The notes: generated by a model from the letters alone, not told the origin. A DNA stretch of 64,000 nucleotides from Chloroflexota bacterium (GCA_016209205.1 JACQWQ010000072.1:1-64000); one strand, 5' to 3'. Positions 51,645 through 60,019 are shown, counted from the stretch's first letter. Numbers and translations: made by a program.

Positions 51645-52051
51645 AGTCCGACGAACGCTCGAGCACAGACGAGCGCATCGAGCGCGCGCTGCAAGAGTTG
51701 GATATCGCGCCCGCGCCGGATTTAGCCGCGCGCATCATTGCGCGGCTGCCGCCGTCGCGCGCGGCGAATCCGCTGCTCGGCGCGGCGACGATGCTCGCGG
51801 CGCTGCTCGGCGTGGCGCTGGCGTACCAGACCGCGTTCGATTTGCACACCAATGGCGCGTTCGAGCTGCTGTCGTATTACACCGCGCAGCCCGCGATTGT
51901 GACGACGTACCCCGGCGAAGCATTGGGCGCGCTCGCACAGGCGATTCCGTGGCTGACCGTTTTGCTTGGCGCGAGTGTTTTGGGGATCGCCTTGTATTTG
52001 GTGCAGCGCTTGACGGCAAACGCGCGCGTGGCTGTGGCGCGGCGTACGTGA
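51641..52051 (+). CDS. Putative membrane anti-sigma factor
   Basis: 136 residues; ATGA overlap with the sigma gene. A short cytoplasmic N-terminus (DERIERALQELDIAPAPDLA) is followed by two hydrophobic helices (GAATMLAALLGVALAYQT and WLTVLLGASVLGIALYLV). No zinc-binding motif. Position and topology suggest it holds the ECF sigma factor at the membrane. Confidence 0.7.
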   Translation: MKSDERSSTDERIERALQELDIAPAPDLAARIIARLPPSRAANPLLGAATMLAALLGVALAYQTAFDLHTNGAFELLSYYTAQPAIVTTYPGEALGALAQAIPWLTVLLGASVLGIALYLVQRLTANARVAVARRT

Positions 52052-52062
52052 TAGATTGACCT

Positions 52063-52530
52063 ATGCGCGAACGTTTTTTGAGTTGGTCCAAGAGTGTCGC
52101 AGCGCTCCAAACCATTGCGTTGATCGTACTGTGCTTGCTCCTCGCGAGCGCGTTCGGGCTGGGGGTCATCGTGGCGCAAGTGAATTATCCCCCCCCCCTC
52201 CCGCCGCTGGGAATGCCGCCGCGAAATGCACCAGCGCCGGTGCGCGGGACGTTTGGCGCGATTGATCGCATTGACGGCAATGTGATTCGCCTGCGCGACC
52301 CGCGTAACGGACGTACATGGTTGGTGCGTACGGGACGCGACACGGTGATCGAATCCGGGCCGCGTCGTCCGATTCCCTTGAACGCCTTGCGCCCGGGACA
52401 GCGCGTGTTCGTGGTCGGTTCGCCGGGCTCGAATGAGTGGGATGCACAATTTATCGGCGTGGTGTATGGGCAAGGGCAGCAGTTTGTACCGCCTGCGCAG
52501 CTGCCGGTGTGTGAGGATTGTATAGATTAA
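52063..52530 (+). CDS. Membrane-anchored DUF5666-like protein
   Basis: 155 residues. Helix ALIVLCLLLASAFGLGVIVA, then a Pro-rich linker and an OB-like domain (GTFGAIDRIDGNVIRLRDPR, NALRPGQRVFVVGSPG), as in DUF5666-type proteins. Third gene of the sigma operon, 11 nt after the anti-sigma gene; probably a periplasmic sensor or target. Confidence 0.65.
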   Translation: MRERFLSWSKSVAALQTIALIVLCLLLASAFGLGVIVAQVNYPPPLPPLGMPPRNAPAPVRGTFGAIDRIDGNVIRLRDPRNGRTWLVRTGRDTVIESGPRRPIPLNALRPGQRVFVVGSPGSNEWDAQFIGVVYGQGQQFVPPAQLPVCEDCID

Positions 52531-52546
52531 GTCCCGCAGGTTACAA

Positions 52547-52692
52547 GGCAGTTGGACTGCCGTTGGCGGGTCGCAGTACAACTGCTCCCGAACTCGACTG
52601 CCGTTGGCGGGTCGCAGTGCAACTGCTCCCGAACTTGGCCGCCGTTGATGGGTCGCAGTGTGTTGCTCTTGGACACGAGCAACTTGCTCTGA
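52547..52692. repeat. Three tandem units with GGCAGT-TGG-ACTGCC and GCAGT..ACTGC hairpins
   Basis: A unit CTGCCGTTGGCGGGTCGCAG and ACAACTGCTCCCGAAC occurs about three times with increasing divergence (about 44-bp period). Hairpins: 52547-52561, 52573-52585, 52614-52626 and GAGCAACTTGCTC at 52677-52689. The complement of part of it is at 735-805. Confidence 0.75.
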
Positions 52693-52738
52693 AACACAGC
52701 GAATACAGCTCCGCCATCATTCTCACAGGGAGGTTTTT

Positions 52739-53716
52739 ATGACGAAAGGTCGTGTGATTGGATTGAGCTTGGGAGTGTTTTTGATTCTCGCCGCGTTCGG
52801 CATTGTCTTGTGGCAGGGCATGAACATGCCGACCACAAGCATCGCGTTCGCACAGGCGGGAGCGACGCCGACGACCGCGCCGACCAAAGCGCCGTCTACT
52901 GCCCCGCAGCCGCAAACCATCGGCGATTCGTTTTGGGCGGCGCTCGCGGCAAAACTCGGTGTGAGCGCGGACGATTTGAAAAAGCAAGCGGTGGAAACGC
53001 GCAAAGAAATGATTGATCAGGCGGTCAAAGACGGACGCATCACCCAAGAGCAGGCGAACGCGATCAAAGACCGCATCAATTCGAACAACATCATTGCGCC
53101 GATCCCATTGCCGCGCGTGGCGCAAGGCAATCCGCCGGGGCGCGGTTTCGGTCCGTTCGGCAATCGCAACCCCGGACGCGCTCCGAATTTTGGCAATGGG
53201 TTCCCCGGCATGATCTTTGCACGCGGCATGTTCGGCGGTGGATTGCAAGAGATCGAAGCGCTTGCCAAGGTGCTCAAACTGGATGCCAAAGCGTTGATTA
53301 CGCAAATGGCGCAGGGCAAAACGTTGGCAGAGATCTCCAAAGCGCAAGGGGTGGACGAAGCAGCAGTCAAGCAAGCGCTCATTGACGTGCGCAAAGCGCA
53401 AATTGATCAACTGTTGGCTTATGGTTTGATTTCTCAAGTACAAGCCGACCAGCTGAAAGCGCAGCTCACGCCGGACAAGATTGATCTGACGCGCCCGTTC
53501 TGGTTCCAATTCCATAAAGTACCGACTGCGCCAGGGTCTTCGCAGCTTGTTCCCGATTTCGGCATGGTGGAGGTGTTTGGCGATCTGAATCAGGACACCG
53601 AGCTGTTTGGCGAAGCGTTCGGCGTTGCGCCCGACGACATGCCGTTGTTTGGCGCTCCGTTTGGCGCGCCGGATGGCGGTATGATGCTGCCGCAAAGCGA
53701 CATTCAAACACAATAA
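52739..53716 (+). CDS. Exported protein with helical repeats (DUF2680-like), unknown function
   Basis: 325 residues from the ATG at 52739 (GGGAGG upstream). Signal segment LGVFLILAAFGIVLWQG. The middle alternates amphipathic helices (FWAALAAKLGVSADDLKKQA, GRITQEQANAIKDRINSN) with Pro/Gly-rich loops, the pattern of DUF2680-type secreted proteins: LGV-x-x-x-x-LKK and ITQEQA repeats. A second such helix set runs from 170 to 240. Probably a secreted or surface protein under the sigma factor upstream. Confidence 0.65.
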   Translation: MTKGRVIGLSLGVFLILAAFGIVLWQGMNMPTTSIAFAQAGATPTTAPTKAPSTAPQPQTIGDSFWAALAAKLGVSADDLKKQAVETRKEMIDQAVKDGRITQEQANAIKDRINSNNIIAPIPLPRVAQGNPPGRGFGPFGNRNPGRAPNFGNGFPGMIFARGMFGGGLQEIEALAKVLKLDAKALITQMAQGKTLAEISKAQGVDEAAVKQALIDVRKAQIDQLLAYGLISQVQADQLKAQLTPDKIDLTRPFWFQFHKVPTAPGSSQLVPDFGMVEVFGDLNQDTELFGEAFGVAPDDMPLFGAPFGAPDGGMMLPQSDIQTQ

Positions 53717-53771
53717 GCCGGAATTCCACAACAAACCGAATACGCCCATTCGGACGTATCCTATACAGGCA

Positions 53772-53820
53772 AGGCAAGCCGCGCTCGTTCTGTAATGAAC
53801 GCCGCTTGCCTCTTGTTTTG
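53772..53820 (+). terminator. Terminator after the exported protein gene
   Basis: AGGCAAGC..GCTTGCCT with inner GTTC..GAAC, followed by CTTGTTTTG. Confidence 0.7.
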
Positions 53821-53857
53821 CATATCCATATTTGCTCCGCTCCACAAGGAGAGCTAG

Positions 53858-54491
53858 ATGAAATTTCTTGCACGGCTGTTTGTATTATGCACGCTCGTCG
53901 TTATTTTTGCGGCGGGTTGCAGCGCGACGACGCCCGGTGCACCGCCGCCCACGAATGCGCTCGCGCCAACAAATGCGCCCGTCGCAGCGAATCCCGCACA
54001 ACCGACGAACGCGGCAAATGCGCCTACCGATGCCCCGGCGGCGACCAGTGCACCGGCTGCAAATGCAGACAGCGGGGGACTGCCGCCAAATGTCGCAGCA
54101 GGCGAAGGAAGAGTTTACACTTTTCAGGTCCTTCCTGAGCAAACGACCGTCGAATATGCGGTGAATGAGATTCTCTTTAACAATCAACAAACCACGCGCG
54201 GGAAAACGAACGCGGTGCAAGGGGAATTCAAATAAATACCCATTTGCCGAGTTTGTCGCAAATGAGATCGTCGAGTTCCCCGCGACGGCAAGTGCGGGTC
54301 AAGAAGTAAAGGTCCAGGTGCGCGGCGACATGACGATTCGCGGAATCACCAAGCCCGTCACGTTTGACGTGACCGTAAAGCAAGATGGCGATACGCTCGT
54401 CGGCGTCGGCACAACGCAGATTTACATGAAGGATTTCGGTTTTGATCCTCTAATTTCCCCAATCCGACGCGATGTACAATTTCCGCTCTGA
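53858..54491 (+). pseudogene. YceI-family lipoprotein, broken in the middle and at the 3' end
   Basis: The first part has a lipoprotein signal (CTLVVIFAAGC), an Ala/Pro/Thr-rich linker and the start of a YceI domain (FQVLPEQTTVEYAVNEILF) and stops at 54233-54235. The domain resumes in another frame with KYPFAEFVANEIVEF and VRGDMTIRGITKPVTFDVTV. About 40 residues normally between GEF and KYP are missing. The end also departs from the family after MKDFGFDP. YceI proteins bind isoprenoid-like lipids. Confidence 0.7.
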
Positions 54492-54920
54492 CCGTGCTCG
54501 CTCGTTTGTGCGTAACGTCACCTCAAACAAATGCGGTCCACCCATGCCCTCGTGCATTGTAAATTCAGTCCACACGATAGTGGATTCGCCGGGCTGTAGA
54601 GTCGCCGAACCGACGACCAGGCGCGGCGGTCAGCAGCCCTCTAGCGCGCGTACCGGCGTCGAGCTGTCCAACGTGAGCACACGGTCACCCGTGTTCTTGA
54701 TTTGGAACTCTGCGCGCACCATTTGCTCGAACGGCTGTTTGCCCAGCTCCAAACGTTCTTGATTCACTGTGAATAACGGTCCAACACCGTCTTGCGTTTC
54801 TGGAGCAAGCAACACCCAAATCCCGACTGCGGCGATGCCGAGCAGCGCAATCGCGCCGACGAGAAAAACCCCTGTGGGGATCGAGCTTGTCGCACTTGGT
54901 TTCCGGTTGTACCCTGCCAT
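54450..54920 (-). CDS. Candidate selenoprotein: membrane-anchored protein with in-frame TGA (Cys-Sec motif)
   Basis: Reading from ATG 54920 (GGAGGA upstream), 156 residues if the TGA at 54630-54632 is read as selenocysteine. Order: short basic start MAGYNRKPS, one membrane helix (FLVGAIALLGIAAVGIWVLL), then a beta-sandwich typical of DUF1573-like or CARDB-like domains (VRAEFQIKNTGDRVLTLDSS). The TGA falls in ALEGC-Sec-PPRLVVG. After it 59 further residues continue the same domain in frame (LQPGESTIVWTEFTMHEGMG, GPHLFEVTLRTNERARS, IASDWGN) and stop at TAG 54450-54452. A SECIS-like hairpin follows the TGA. The gene lies 13 nt after the PAS kinase gene on the same strand. From memory, related proteins carry Cys-Cys-Pro-Pro here; that was not checked. 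Otherwise it is a nonsense mutation or a read error. Confidence 0.6.
54594..54620 (-). promoter_or_regulatory. SECIS-like stem-loop after the in-frame TGA
   Basis: On the mRNA, twelve nucleotides after UGA, GUCGUC pairs with GGCGAC around the loop GGUUC; CUG and CAG extend the stem past an unpaired UCUA. The loop begins with GG, about 19 nt from UGA. Bacterial SECIS elements are described as stem-loops 16-37 nt after UGA with a G at the start of the loop. Folding was done by eye. Confidence 0.5.
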
Positions 54921-54933
54921 CCATTCCTCCGCC

Positions 54934-56424
54934 TCAATTGAATGCCATTGCTTGTGGGTGTGCCGCCGCCGAATGGCCTGCCAGCGGCAGTGAGAAATAA
55001 AACGTTGAGCCCTTGCCAATTTCGCTTTCGGCCCACAATCGGCCGCCCATCGCTTCGACCAATTTAATCGAAATATACAAGCCCAAACCATAACCGTACG
55101 TTTTGCGCGCATCGTCGCGCTCGACGCGATAAAACTTGTCAAAGATGAGGTGCAGATCTTCGCTCTCGATGCCCTTGCCCTGATCGCTGACCGCAATCAC
55201 CATTTCGCCGTCGCGTGTTTCGCTGCGCACGCGAATCTCGGTATCCGGGTCAGAATACTTGTACGCGTTTTCCATCAAATTGGTCAACACTTCTTCAATC
55301 CGGTCGCGGTCTGCCCACACCGATGGCAGGTTGCCCGGCGTGTCCGCGATCCAAATATGTTCGTTGTCGCACAGCTGCCACTGTTCGCACAGGCGCTCGA
55401 TCAGCGCCGTAAGATCGAACGCTTGCATCTGCAAAAGCGTTTGACCCGCTTCGATGCGCGAAACGTTCAGAATGCCGCGCACCAGCCGTGTGAGCCGCGC
55501 GGCTTGATCGTTCGCCAACGACAAAAGGTCGCGCTGATTCGTCGTCAAACTGCTGGCGTCCGACAACAGCAACTCTAGCGAGCCAGAGATATTGGCAAGC
55601 GGCGCGCGCAATTCGTGCGAGACGAGCGAGACGAATTCCGATTTGAGTTCGTCCAATTGTTTCAGTTCGGCGTTGGCTTTTTCCAGTTCGTATTGGCGGC
55701 GGCGCAGCTCGCGATTGGATTCCGCCAATTCGCGCGTGCGCTGCGCGACGAGCGTTTCGAGTTGGCGATTCAATTCACGCACCTCCATAGCACTTTTTTC
55801 GCGTGCGGTGACATCGTGCAACGTCGAGGAAGAGCCGATCACTGCCCCGTTTTCATCGCGCAAGAGCGTGCGCGTCAATTCCACCGTCAGTTTGCGCCCG
55901 TCACGCGTCAGGCGTTGAGTAATCCAATCGCGCACGAATCCTTTTTCATGGAGCAGCGTATGGATGCGCTCGATTTCGGCGGTACGGTCCGCAGGCACCA
56001 GCACTGCAAAATGCTTGCCGACGATTTCGGACGGTTGGTATCCAAAGAGCAATTCCGCGCCGCGATTCCACGATTTCACGCAGCCCTCATTGTCCAACAA
56101 AAGGATCGCGTCGGCGGAATTCGCCGTGATCGTCGCCAACAAACGCTCTTGGGCGCGCGCTTGCCGGTCGCGTTCGATATTCTCGTCAACCAGGCGGCGC
56201 ACCCAACCCAACGCAACCCAAACTGCGACCGCGCCAAAAAGACCAAAGATAAGAAACTCGAGGATAAAATGCGTCCACCGGGGTACGTTCTCGACCAACA
56301 GGATTTCAAAGATGCCTGCATAGACCGCGACGGCGATGGCGATGCCGACCGGCAGTGCAATTTGGAGGCGCACCAATGTCGCATCGAGACGCGCTTGCTC
56401 AGGCGGACGTGTGAGGTTCATCAT
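54934..56424 (-). CDS. PAS-domain sensor histidine kinase
   Basis: 496 residues; the pair of ATGs at 56424/56421 are the likely starts. Two helices (LPVGIAIAVAVYAGIFEILL, EFLIFGLFGAVAVWVALGW), PAS with SADAILLLDNEGCVKSWNRG and FGYQPSEIVGKHF, coiled coil, HisKA with EFVSLVSHELRAPLANISG (phospho-His), HATPase_c with NLMENAYKYS, VSDQGKGIESED and YGYGLGLYISIKLVEAMGG. A complete membrane kinase with no receiver-domain partner nearby. It is probably co-transcribed with the small protein at 56399 and the candidate selenoprotein at 54450. Confidence 0.88.
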   Translation of the reverse strand: MMNLTRPPEQARLDATLVRLQIALPVGIAIAVAVYAGIFEILLVENVPRWTHFILEFLIFGLFGAVAVWVALGWVRRLVDENIERDRQARAQERLLATITANSADAILLLDNEGCVKSWNRGAELLFGYQPSEIVGKHFAVLVPADRTAEIERIHTLLHEKGFVRDWITQRLTRDGRKLTVELTRTLLRDENGAVIGSSSTLHDVTAREKSAMEVRELNRQLETLVAQRTRELAESNRELRRRQYELEKANAELKQLDELKSEFVSLVSHELRAPLANISGSLELLLSDASSLTTNQRDLLSLANDQAARLTRLVRGILNVSRIEAGQTLLQMQAFDLTALIERLCEQWQLCDNEHIWIADTPGNLPSVWADRDRIEEVLTNLMENAYKYSDPDTEIRVRSETRDGEMVIAVSDQGKGIESEDLHLIFDKFYRVERDDARKTYGYGLGLYISIKLVEAMGGRLWAESEIGKGSTFYFSLPLAGHSAAAHPQAMAFN

Positions 56425-56719
56425 TCTGGCTGCTTTCCAACCGAGTTTGCGGTGATGCCGCGTTGCTGCGCGGAGCAAGGCGGACAAATTTCGTCCATCC
56501 TTCATAAATGATGCGGTCGCGGTTGCGTTCGGTAATGACGAGCGTGCCGGCATGACTGCCCGAGAGAACCTTGACGACCAATTCCGGCGCGCCGTCGTCA
56601 ATGACATTGCCGAGACAGCCGCGCGCGGGTACCTCGCCGGTGCGCAAAAAATCGGCAAAACATTCTTCACAGGCGGGCAATTGATGCCCGCAGCGGTCGC
56701 GGTGCAAAGTGAGGTGCAT
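56399..56719 (-). CDS. Small Cys-rich protein overlapping the kinase start
   Basis: 106 residues. CGHQLPACEECFADFLRTGE gives a CxxxxxxCxxC group near the N-terminus, then a small beta-domain (APELVVKVLSGSHAGTLVIT, DRIIYEGWTKFVRL). Overlaps the kinase gene by 26 nt. I do not recognise it; the Cys group could bind a metal. Codon use and context support a real gene. Confidence 0.55.
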   Translation of the reverse strand: MHLTLHRDRCGHQLPACEECFADFLRTGEVPARGCLGNVIDDGAPELVVKVLSGSHAGTLVITERNRDRIIYEGWTKFVRLAPRSNAASPQTRLESSQNDEPHTSA

Positions 56720-56840
56720 AGTGAAACTCGCTTGGTCTTTCTATGGCTAGCATAGGCGCAAAGACAAGACGCAACAAGGGACAGATGTAATTGGATTGGG
56801 GGGACAGGCGCGCAGTTGAACTCGTTACGCAACGGCGCCA

Positions 56841-56908
56841 AGACCCCAAGTGTTTGCCCGCGATACTTCTCATCGAGCGGCGCAGCGCGACAAAAACACT
56901 TGGGGTCT
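56841..56908. repeat. 68-bp palindromic element AGACCCCAAGTGTTT
   Basis: AGACCCCAAGTGTTT (56841-56855) and its exact complement (56894-56908) flank a 38-nt core. Same architecture as the two AGACCTTCGAGG elements. Otherwise 56720-57000 shows nothing recognisable. Confidence 0.65.
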
Positions 56909-57000
56909 GGCTGACTTTTGACAGCGCCCCATCTCATAAAGAGGACACGAACCACTAGGTGTGGTATCATTGGATCAACATCATTTCCGAGAGATTACCC

Positions 57001-57960
57001 ATGAACCTCAATCGTTACGCCAAATACGCGTGGAGCGTCGTCGCCTACAACATCCTTGTTATTTTGTGGGGCGCATTTGTGCGCGCGTCATTTTCGGGCG
57101 CGGGCTGCGGCAGTCACTGGCCCCTGTGCAACGGCGAAGTCGTGCCGATGAATCCAAGTATTGAACGCATTATCGAGTTTACCCACCGCGCCACGTCCGG
57201 CATTGCTTTGGTGCTGATCGTCGTGCTCATCGTCTGGGCTTTTCGCGCGTATCCGTGGGGTTTGGTGCGCAAGGGCGCGGTGGCGACAGGCGTGTTCATC
57301 ATCACCGAATCCCTGCTGGGCGCATCGCTAGTCCTGTTCGGTTGGGTCGCGCTGGACCGCTCCGTCTGGCGCGTGTACTCGATGGGTTTGCACCTCATCA
57401 ACACGTTCTTGTTATTGGGCGCAATGACACTGACGGCGTGGTGGGCGTCGGGTGGGAAAGCGATTCAATTTCGCGGGCGTCCGACCCAAACGACCTTGCT
57501 AATTGTAGCGCTCGTCGGCGTTGTCGTCATTGGGGTAACGGGCGCGATCACCGCGTTGGGCGATACGCTTTTTCCCGCGCAATCCCTTGCCCAAGGGTTG
57601 AGACAGCATTTTGATCCCACCGCGAATTTCCTGATTCAACTCAGCGTCGTGCATCCATTCATTGCCGTGGGCGTGAGCGCGTACCTCTGGTTCCTCACCG
57701 TTTTCATGAACCGCGCCGAAACCGCCCTCACACGTAAATTGGGGCTTGGGGTGCGCGTGCTCGTCATTGTGCAGCCGATTGTGGGCGTAACCAACATTCT
57801 CCTACTCGCGCCCATCTGGATGCAAATCGTGCACCTGTTACTCGCCGACTTGCTGTGGATCACTTTGATTCTGTACGGCGCGTCGTTCCTCGCGGCGGAA
57901 ACCACGCCGACGCGTGAATCCACAACGCCGCGCGGCGCGGTGAATGCGCCAGCGGAATAA
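57001..57960 (+). CDS. ctaA: Heme A synthase (CtaA/COX15 family)
   Basis: 319 residues with about eight membrane helices. CGSHWPLCNG is the Cys pair of CtaA, EFTHRATSG contains the conserved Glu and His, and HLINTFLLLGA, VVHPFIAVG and HLLLADLLW carry the other haem-ligand His. The enzyme oxidises haem O to haem A for terminal oxidases. No ctaB or oxidase genes are in the window. Start at the ATG at 57001; the upstream site is weak. Confidence 0.88.
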   Translation: MNLNRYAKYAWSVVAYNILVILWGAFVRASFSGAGCGSHWPLCNGEVVPMNPSIERIIEFTHRATSGIALVLIVVLIVWAFRAYPWGLVRKGAVATGVFIITESLLGASLVLFGWVALDRSVWRVYSMGLHLINTFLLLGAMTLTAWWASGGKAIQFRGRPTQTTLLIVALVGVVVIGVTGAITALGDTLFPAQSLAQGLRQHFDPTANFLIQLSVVHPFIAVGVSAYLWFLTVFMNRAETALTRKLGLGVRVLVIVQPIVGVTNILLLAPIWMQIVHLLLADLLWITLILYGASFLAAETTPTRESTTPRGAVNAPAE

Positions 57961-57966
57961 GCCACA

Positions 57967-58623
57967 TCACTTGATCCATGCCGCCGTACCGGCGACCGCA
58001 TCAATCTTTTCTGCCAGCGTAATAAAATCCGCGGGCGCGCCAAAATACGCGTGCACGCGTTTGCGAAAATCTCCCACTTGCCACGTCACAAACGTTGACG
58101 GCAAATCGGTCACCATCACACTCGTTTCCTGTACTGTGCCGTCGGGCGACACGTCAATGTCGCGCCCCTGCACATATTCATCGCGAAACGCGGTAAAGTC
58201 AACGCGATAAAATTCCCGCAGCAGTTCGATCACCGCTTGCTGCGGAATTTTTTTCGACTGCGCGCCCGTTACCCGGACGAATTGTTTTCCCGCGTACTCG
58301 ACCCGCCCATCGCCGTGAATCGTCACGCTGTATGCGGGACACGCGCCAAAACACACCGTACGTTCCAACGTAATCGTTACTTCGCTCAACGGGTATGCGT
58401 CTGGCGGTTCCGTCAGCGCATTGGGTGAGCTAGTTGGGACTTGGGTCGGTTGCGACGCGCGCGTGGGTTGAATGGTCGGTCTAACCGGCGTCCGGTTTTG
58501 TGTCGCTGCTGTCGCAAGCGTTGTCGGCTCGGGCGGTTCATACGTTGGCATTGCCGCGCCGCCGCACGCGCTCAAGCCAATGAAAGATAGGCAGAGAATC
58601 AGAATGATCCATTTTGATTTCAT
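57967..58623 (-). CDS. Lipoprotein with DUF6438-like domain
   Basis: 218 residues. Lipoprotein signal LILCLSFIGLSAC, Thr/Pro-rich linker, then a domain starting VTITLERTVCFGACPAYSVT with IHGDGRVEYAGKQFV, as in DUF6438. The two Cys of CFGAC are the hallmark. Function unknown. Ends six bases from the ctaA stop (convergent). Confidence 0.8.
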   Translation of the reverse strand: MKSKWIILILCLSFIGLSACGGAAMPTYEPPEPTTLATAATQNRTPVRPTIQPTRASQPTQVPTSSPNALTEPPDAYPLSEVTITLERTVCFGACPAYSVTIHGDGRVEYAGKQFVRVTGAQSKKIPQQAVIELLREFYRVDFTAFRDEYVQGRDIDVSPDGTVQETSVMVTDLPSTFVTWQVGDFRKRVHAYFGAPADFITLAEKIDAVAGTAAWIK

Positions 58624-58660
58624 TTTGTGTGCTCCTGAAAATGCCAGCTGTCAGTGGAGG

Positions 58661-58868
58661 TGTCATTTCGAAGCGGAGTTGCGACGAACTGCGTCGCCGA
58701 AATCTCAGTTTTCCCAAGCGAGATTTCTCGCCGCCGCTGCACAGGACTTGGCATATCGAGCCACTGCTGCGAGCGAAGCGTGGCAGGCTCCATGAGATAT
58801 CTCACTCCGTTCGATATGACAGTCCTGAGCCCATACAGCCCCTGCGGGCTGACCATCTCGAAATGACA
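58661..58868. repeat. 208-bp inverted-repeat element TGTCATTTCGA, sharing a core with 7.4 kb
   Basis: Begins TGTCATTTCGA and ends TCGAAATGACA. Inside is ATATCTCACTCCGTTCGATA and the GCGGGCTGACCATC block found at 7356-7444, plus a GAGATTTCTCG palindrome. It looks like nested palindromic elements. No coding potential. Confidence 0.7.
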
Positions 58869-58968
58869 GTGAAATTATGCTGCACTGTGACAGGTGAAAG
58901 GTGACCGGGGAAAGCCGATTTGCAAGCCCATGTTACAATACGATTGAAATTTTCACACGATTCCATGT

Positions 58969-59802
58969 ATGCCTGAACTCCCCGAGCTGGAAGTCGTCCG
59001 CGATGTTTTGCAGCGACGCGTCGTCGGCAAAACAATTACGCGCATCGAATTGTTCCAACCGATGGCTGCCCTCGTCGTGCGCGATCTCACCGGACGCGGT
59101 TTTGCCGAAACGCTCACCGGCGCGACATTTGACAACGTAACGCGGCGCGGCAAATTTTTGCTTTTCGCGTTCACGCGTCCTGTAAGCGCGTGGTTGGTGC
59201 TCAATCCAAAACTGACCGGACGCTTGCAGCTCGCGACAGCACAGACCAAACGCTTCAAGAAAACCGCTGTCGCGTTTACTTTGTCCGATCAAACCGAGCT
59301 GCGTTATTACGACGACAAGACGATGGGGCAATTGTACCTCACCGACGCGGTGGAACGTGTACCCGATTTCGCGGGCATGGGTCCCGAACCATTCGACATT
59401 ACGCGCGAAGAATTCCGCGAACGGCTCAAACTCTATCGCGGGGAAATCAAAGGCGTCCTCACGCGCGGCGAATTTCTCGCGGGCATCGGCAACGCGTACG
59501 CCGACGAAATCCTGTGGCACGCGCAATTGCACCCGTACCGCAAACGCACGCAATTAACGGCAGACGAAATTGACCGCCTGTACGACGCGATCCAAACCAC
59601 CTTGCGCGAATCCATCGCACAGGTGCGCGCCGCGATGGGCGAAAACATTCACCTCGAACCCCGCGATTTCCTTAACGTTCACCTGCGCACGGGCGAAGCG
59701 TGTCCGCGCTGCGGCACGACGATTTCGGAAATCAGCGCCAACCAACGCATCACCAATTTTTGCCGCACGTGCCAGCCCGGGGGACTGATTCGGGGAATGT
59801 AG
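58969..59802 (+). CDS. mutM: Formamidopyrimidine-DNA glycosylase
   Basis: 277 residues. MPELPELEVV gives the catalytic Pro2 and Glu3; RRGKFLLF carries the Lys; GIGNAYADEILWHAQLHP the helix-two-turn-helix; and CPRCGTTISEISANQRITNF with FCRTCQ the zinc finger. Removes oxidised purines such as 8-oxoguanine. Complete. Confidence 0.95.
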   Translation: MPELPELEVVRDVLQRRVVGKTITRIELFQPMAALVVRDLTGRGFAETLTGATFDNVTRRGKFLLFAFTRPVSAWLVLNPKLTGRLQLATAQTKRFKKTAVAFTLSDQTELRYYDDKTMGQLYLTDAVERVPDFAGMGPEPFDITREEFRERLKLYRGEIKGVLTRGEFLAGIGNAYADEILWHAQLHPYRKRTQLTADEIDRLYDAIQTTLRESIAQVRAAMGENIHLEPRDFLNVHLRTGEACPRCGTTISEISANQRITNFCRTCQPGGLIRGM

Positions 59803-59845
59803 GAATTTCAGATTTTGGATTTCTGAAAAGGGATGTTCTACCTAT

Positions 59846-59973
59846 GGGTGTGCGTCACGTTTTTGGGCGCGTGCGCATTTTAACGTGCGACGCACGTTTT
59901 TCGCACGGATCGCGGGCGATTCAAATCGCCCGACGTGCGAATTCCCGCTTACCCAAAACTTTGACGCACACCC
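59846..59973. mobile_element. 128-bp inverted-repeat element (ends GGGTGTGCGTCA)
   Basis: GGGTGTGCGTCACGTTTTTGGG and the complement of CCCAAAACTTTGACGCACACCC frame an internal palindrome (GGGCGATTCAAATCGCCC) and a CGTGCGACGCACG repeat. The left end also occurs alone at 25094. Confidence 0.7.
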
Positions 59974-60019
59974 CTTATGACTATGCGTATTGAAACCGCG
60001 CGCGGGAGATGATACAATG

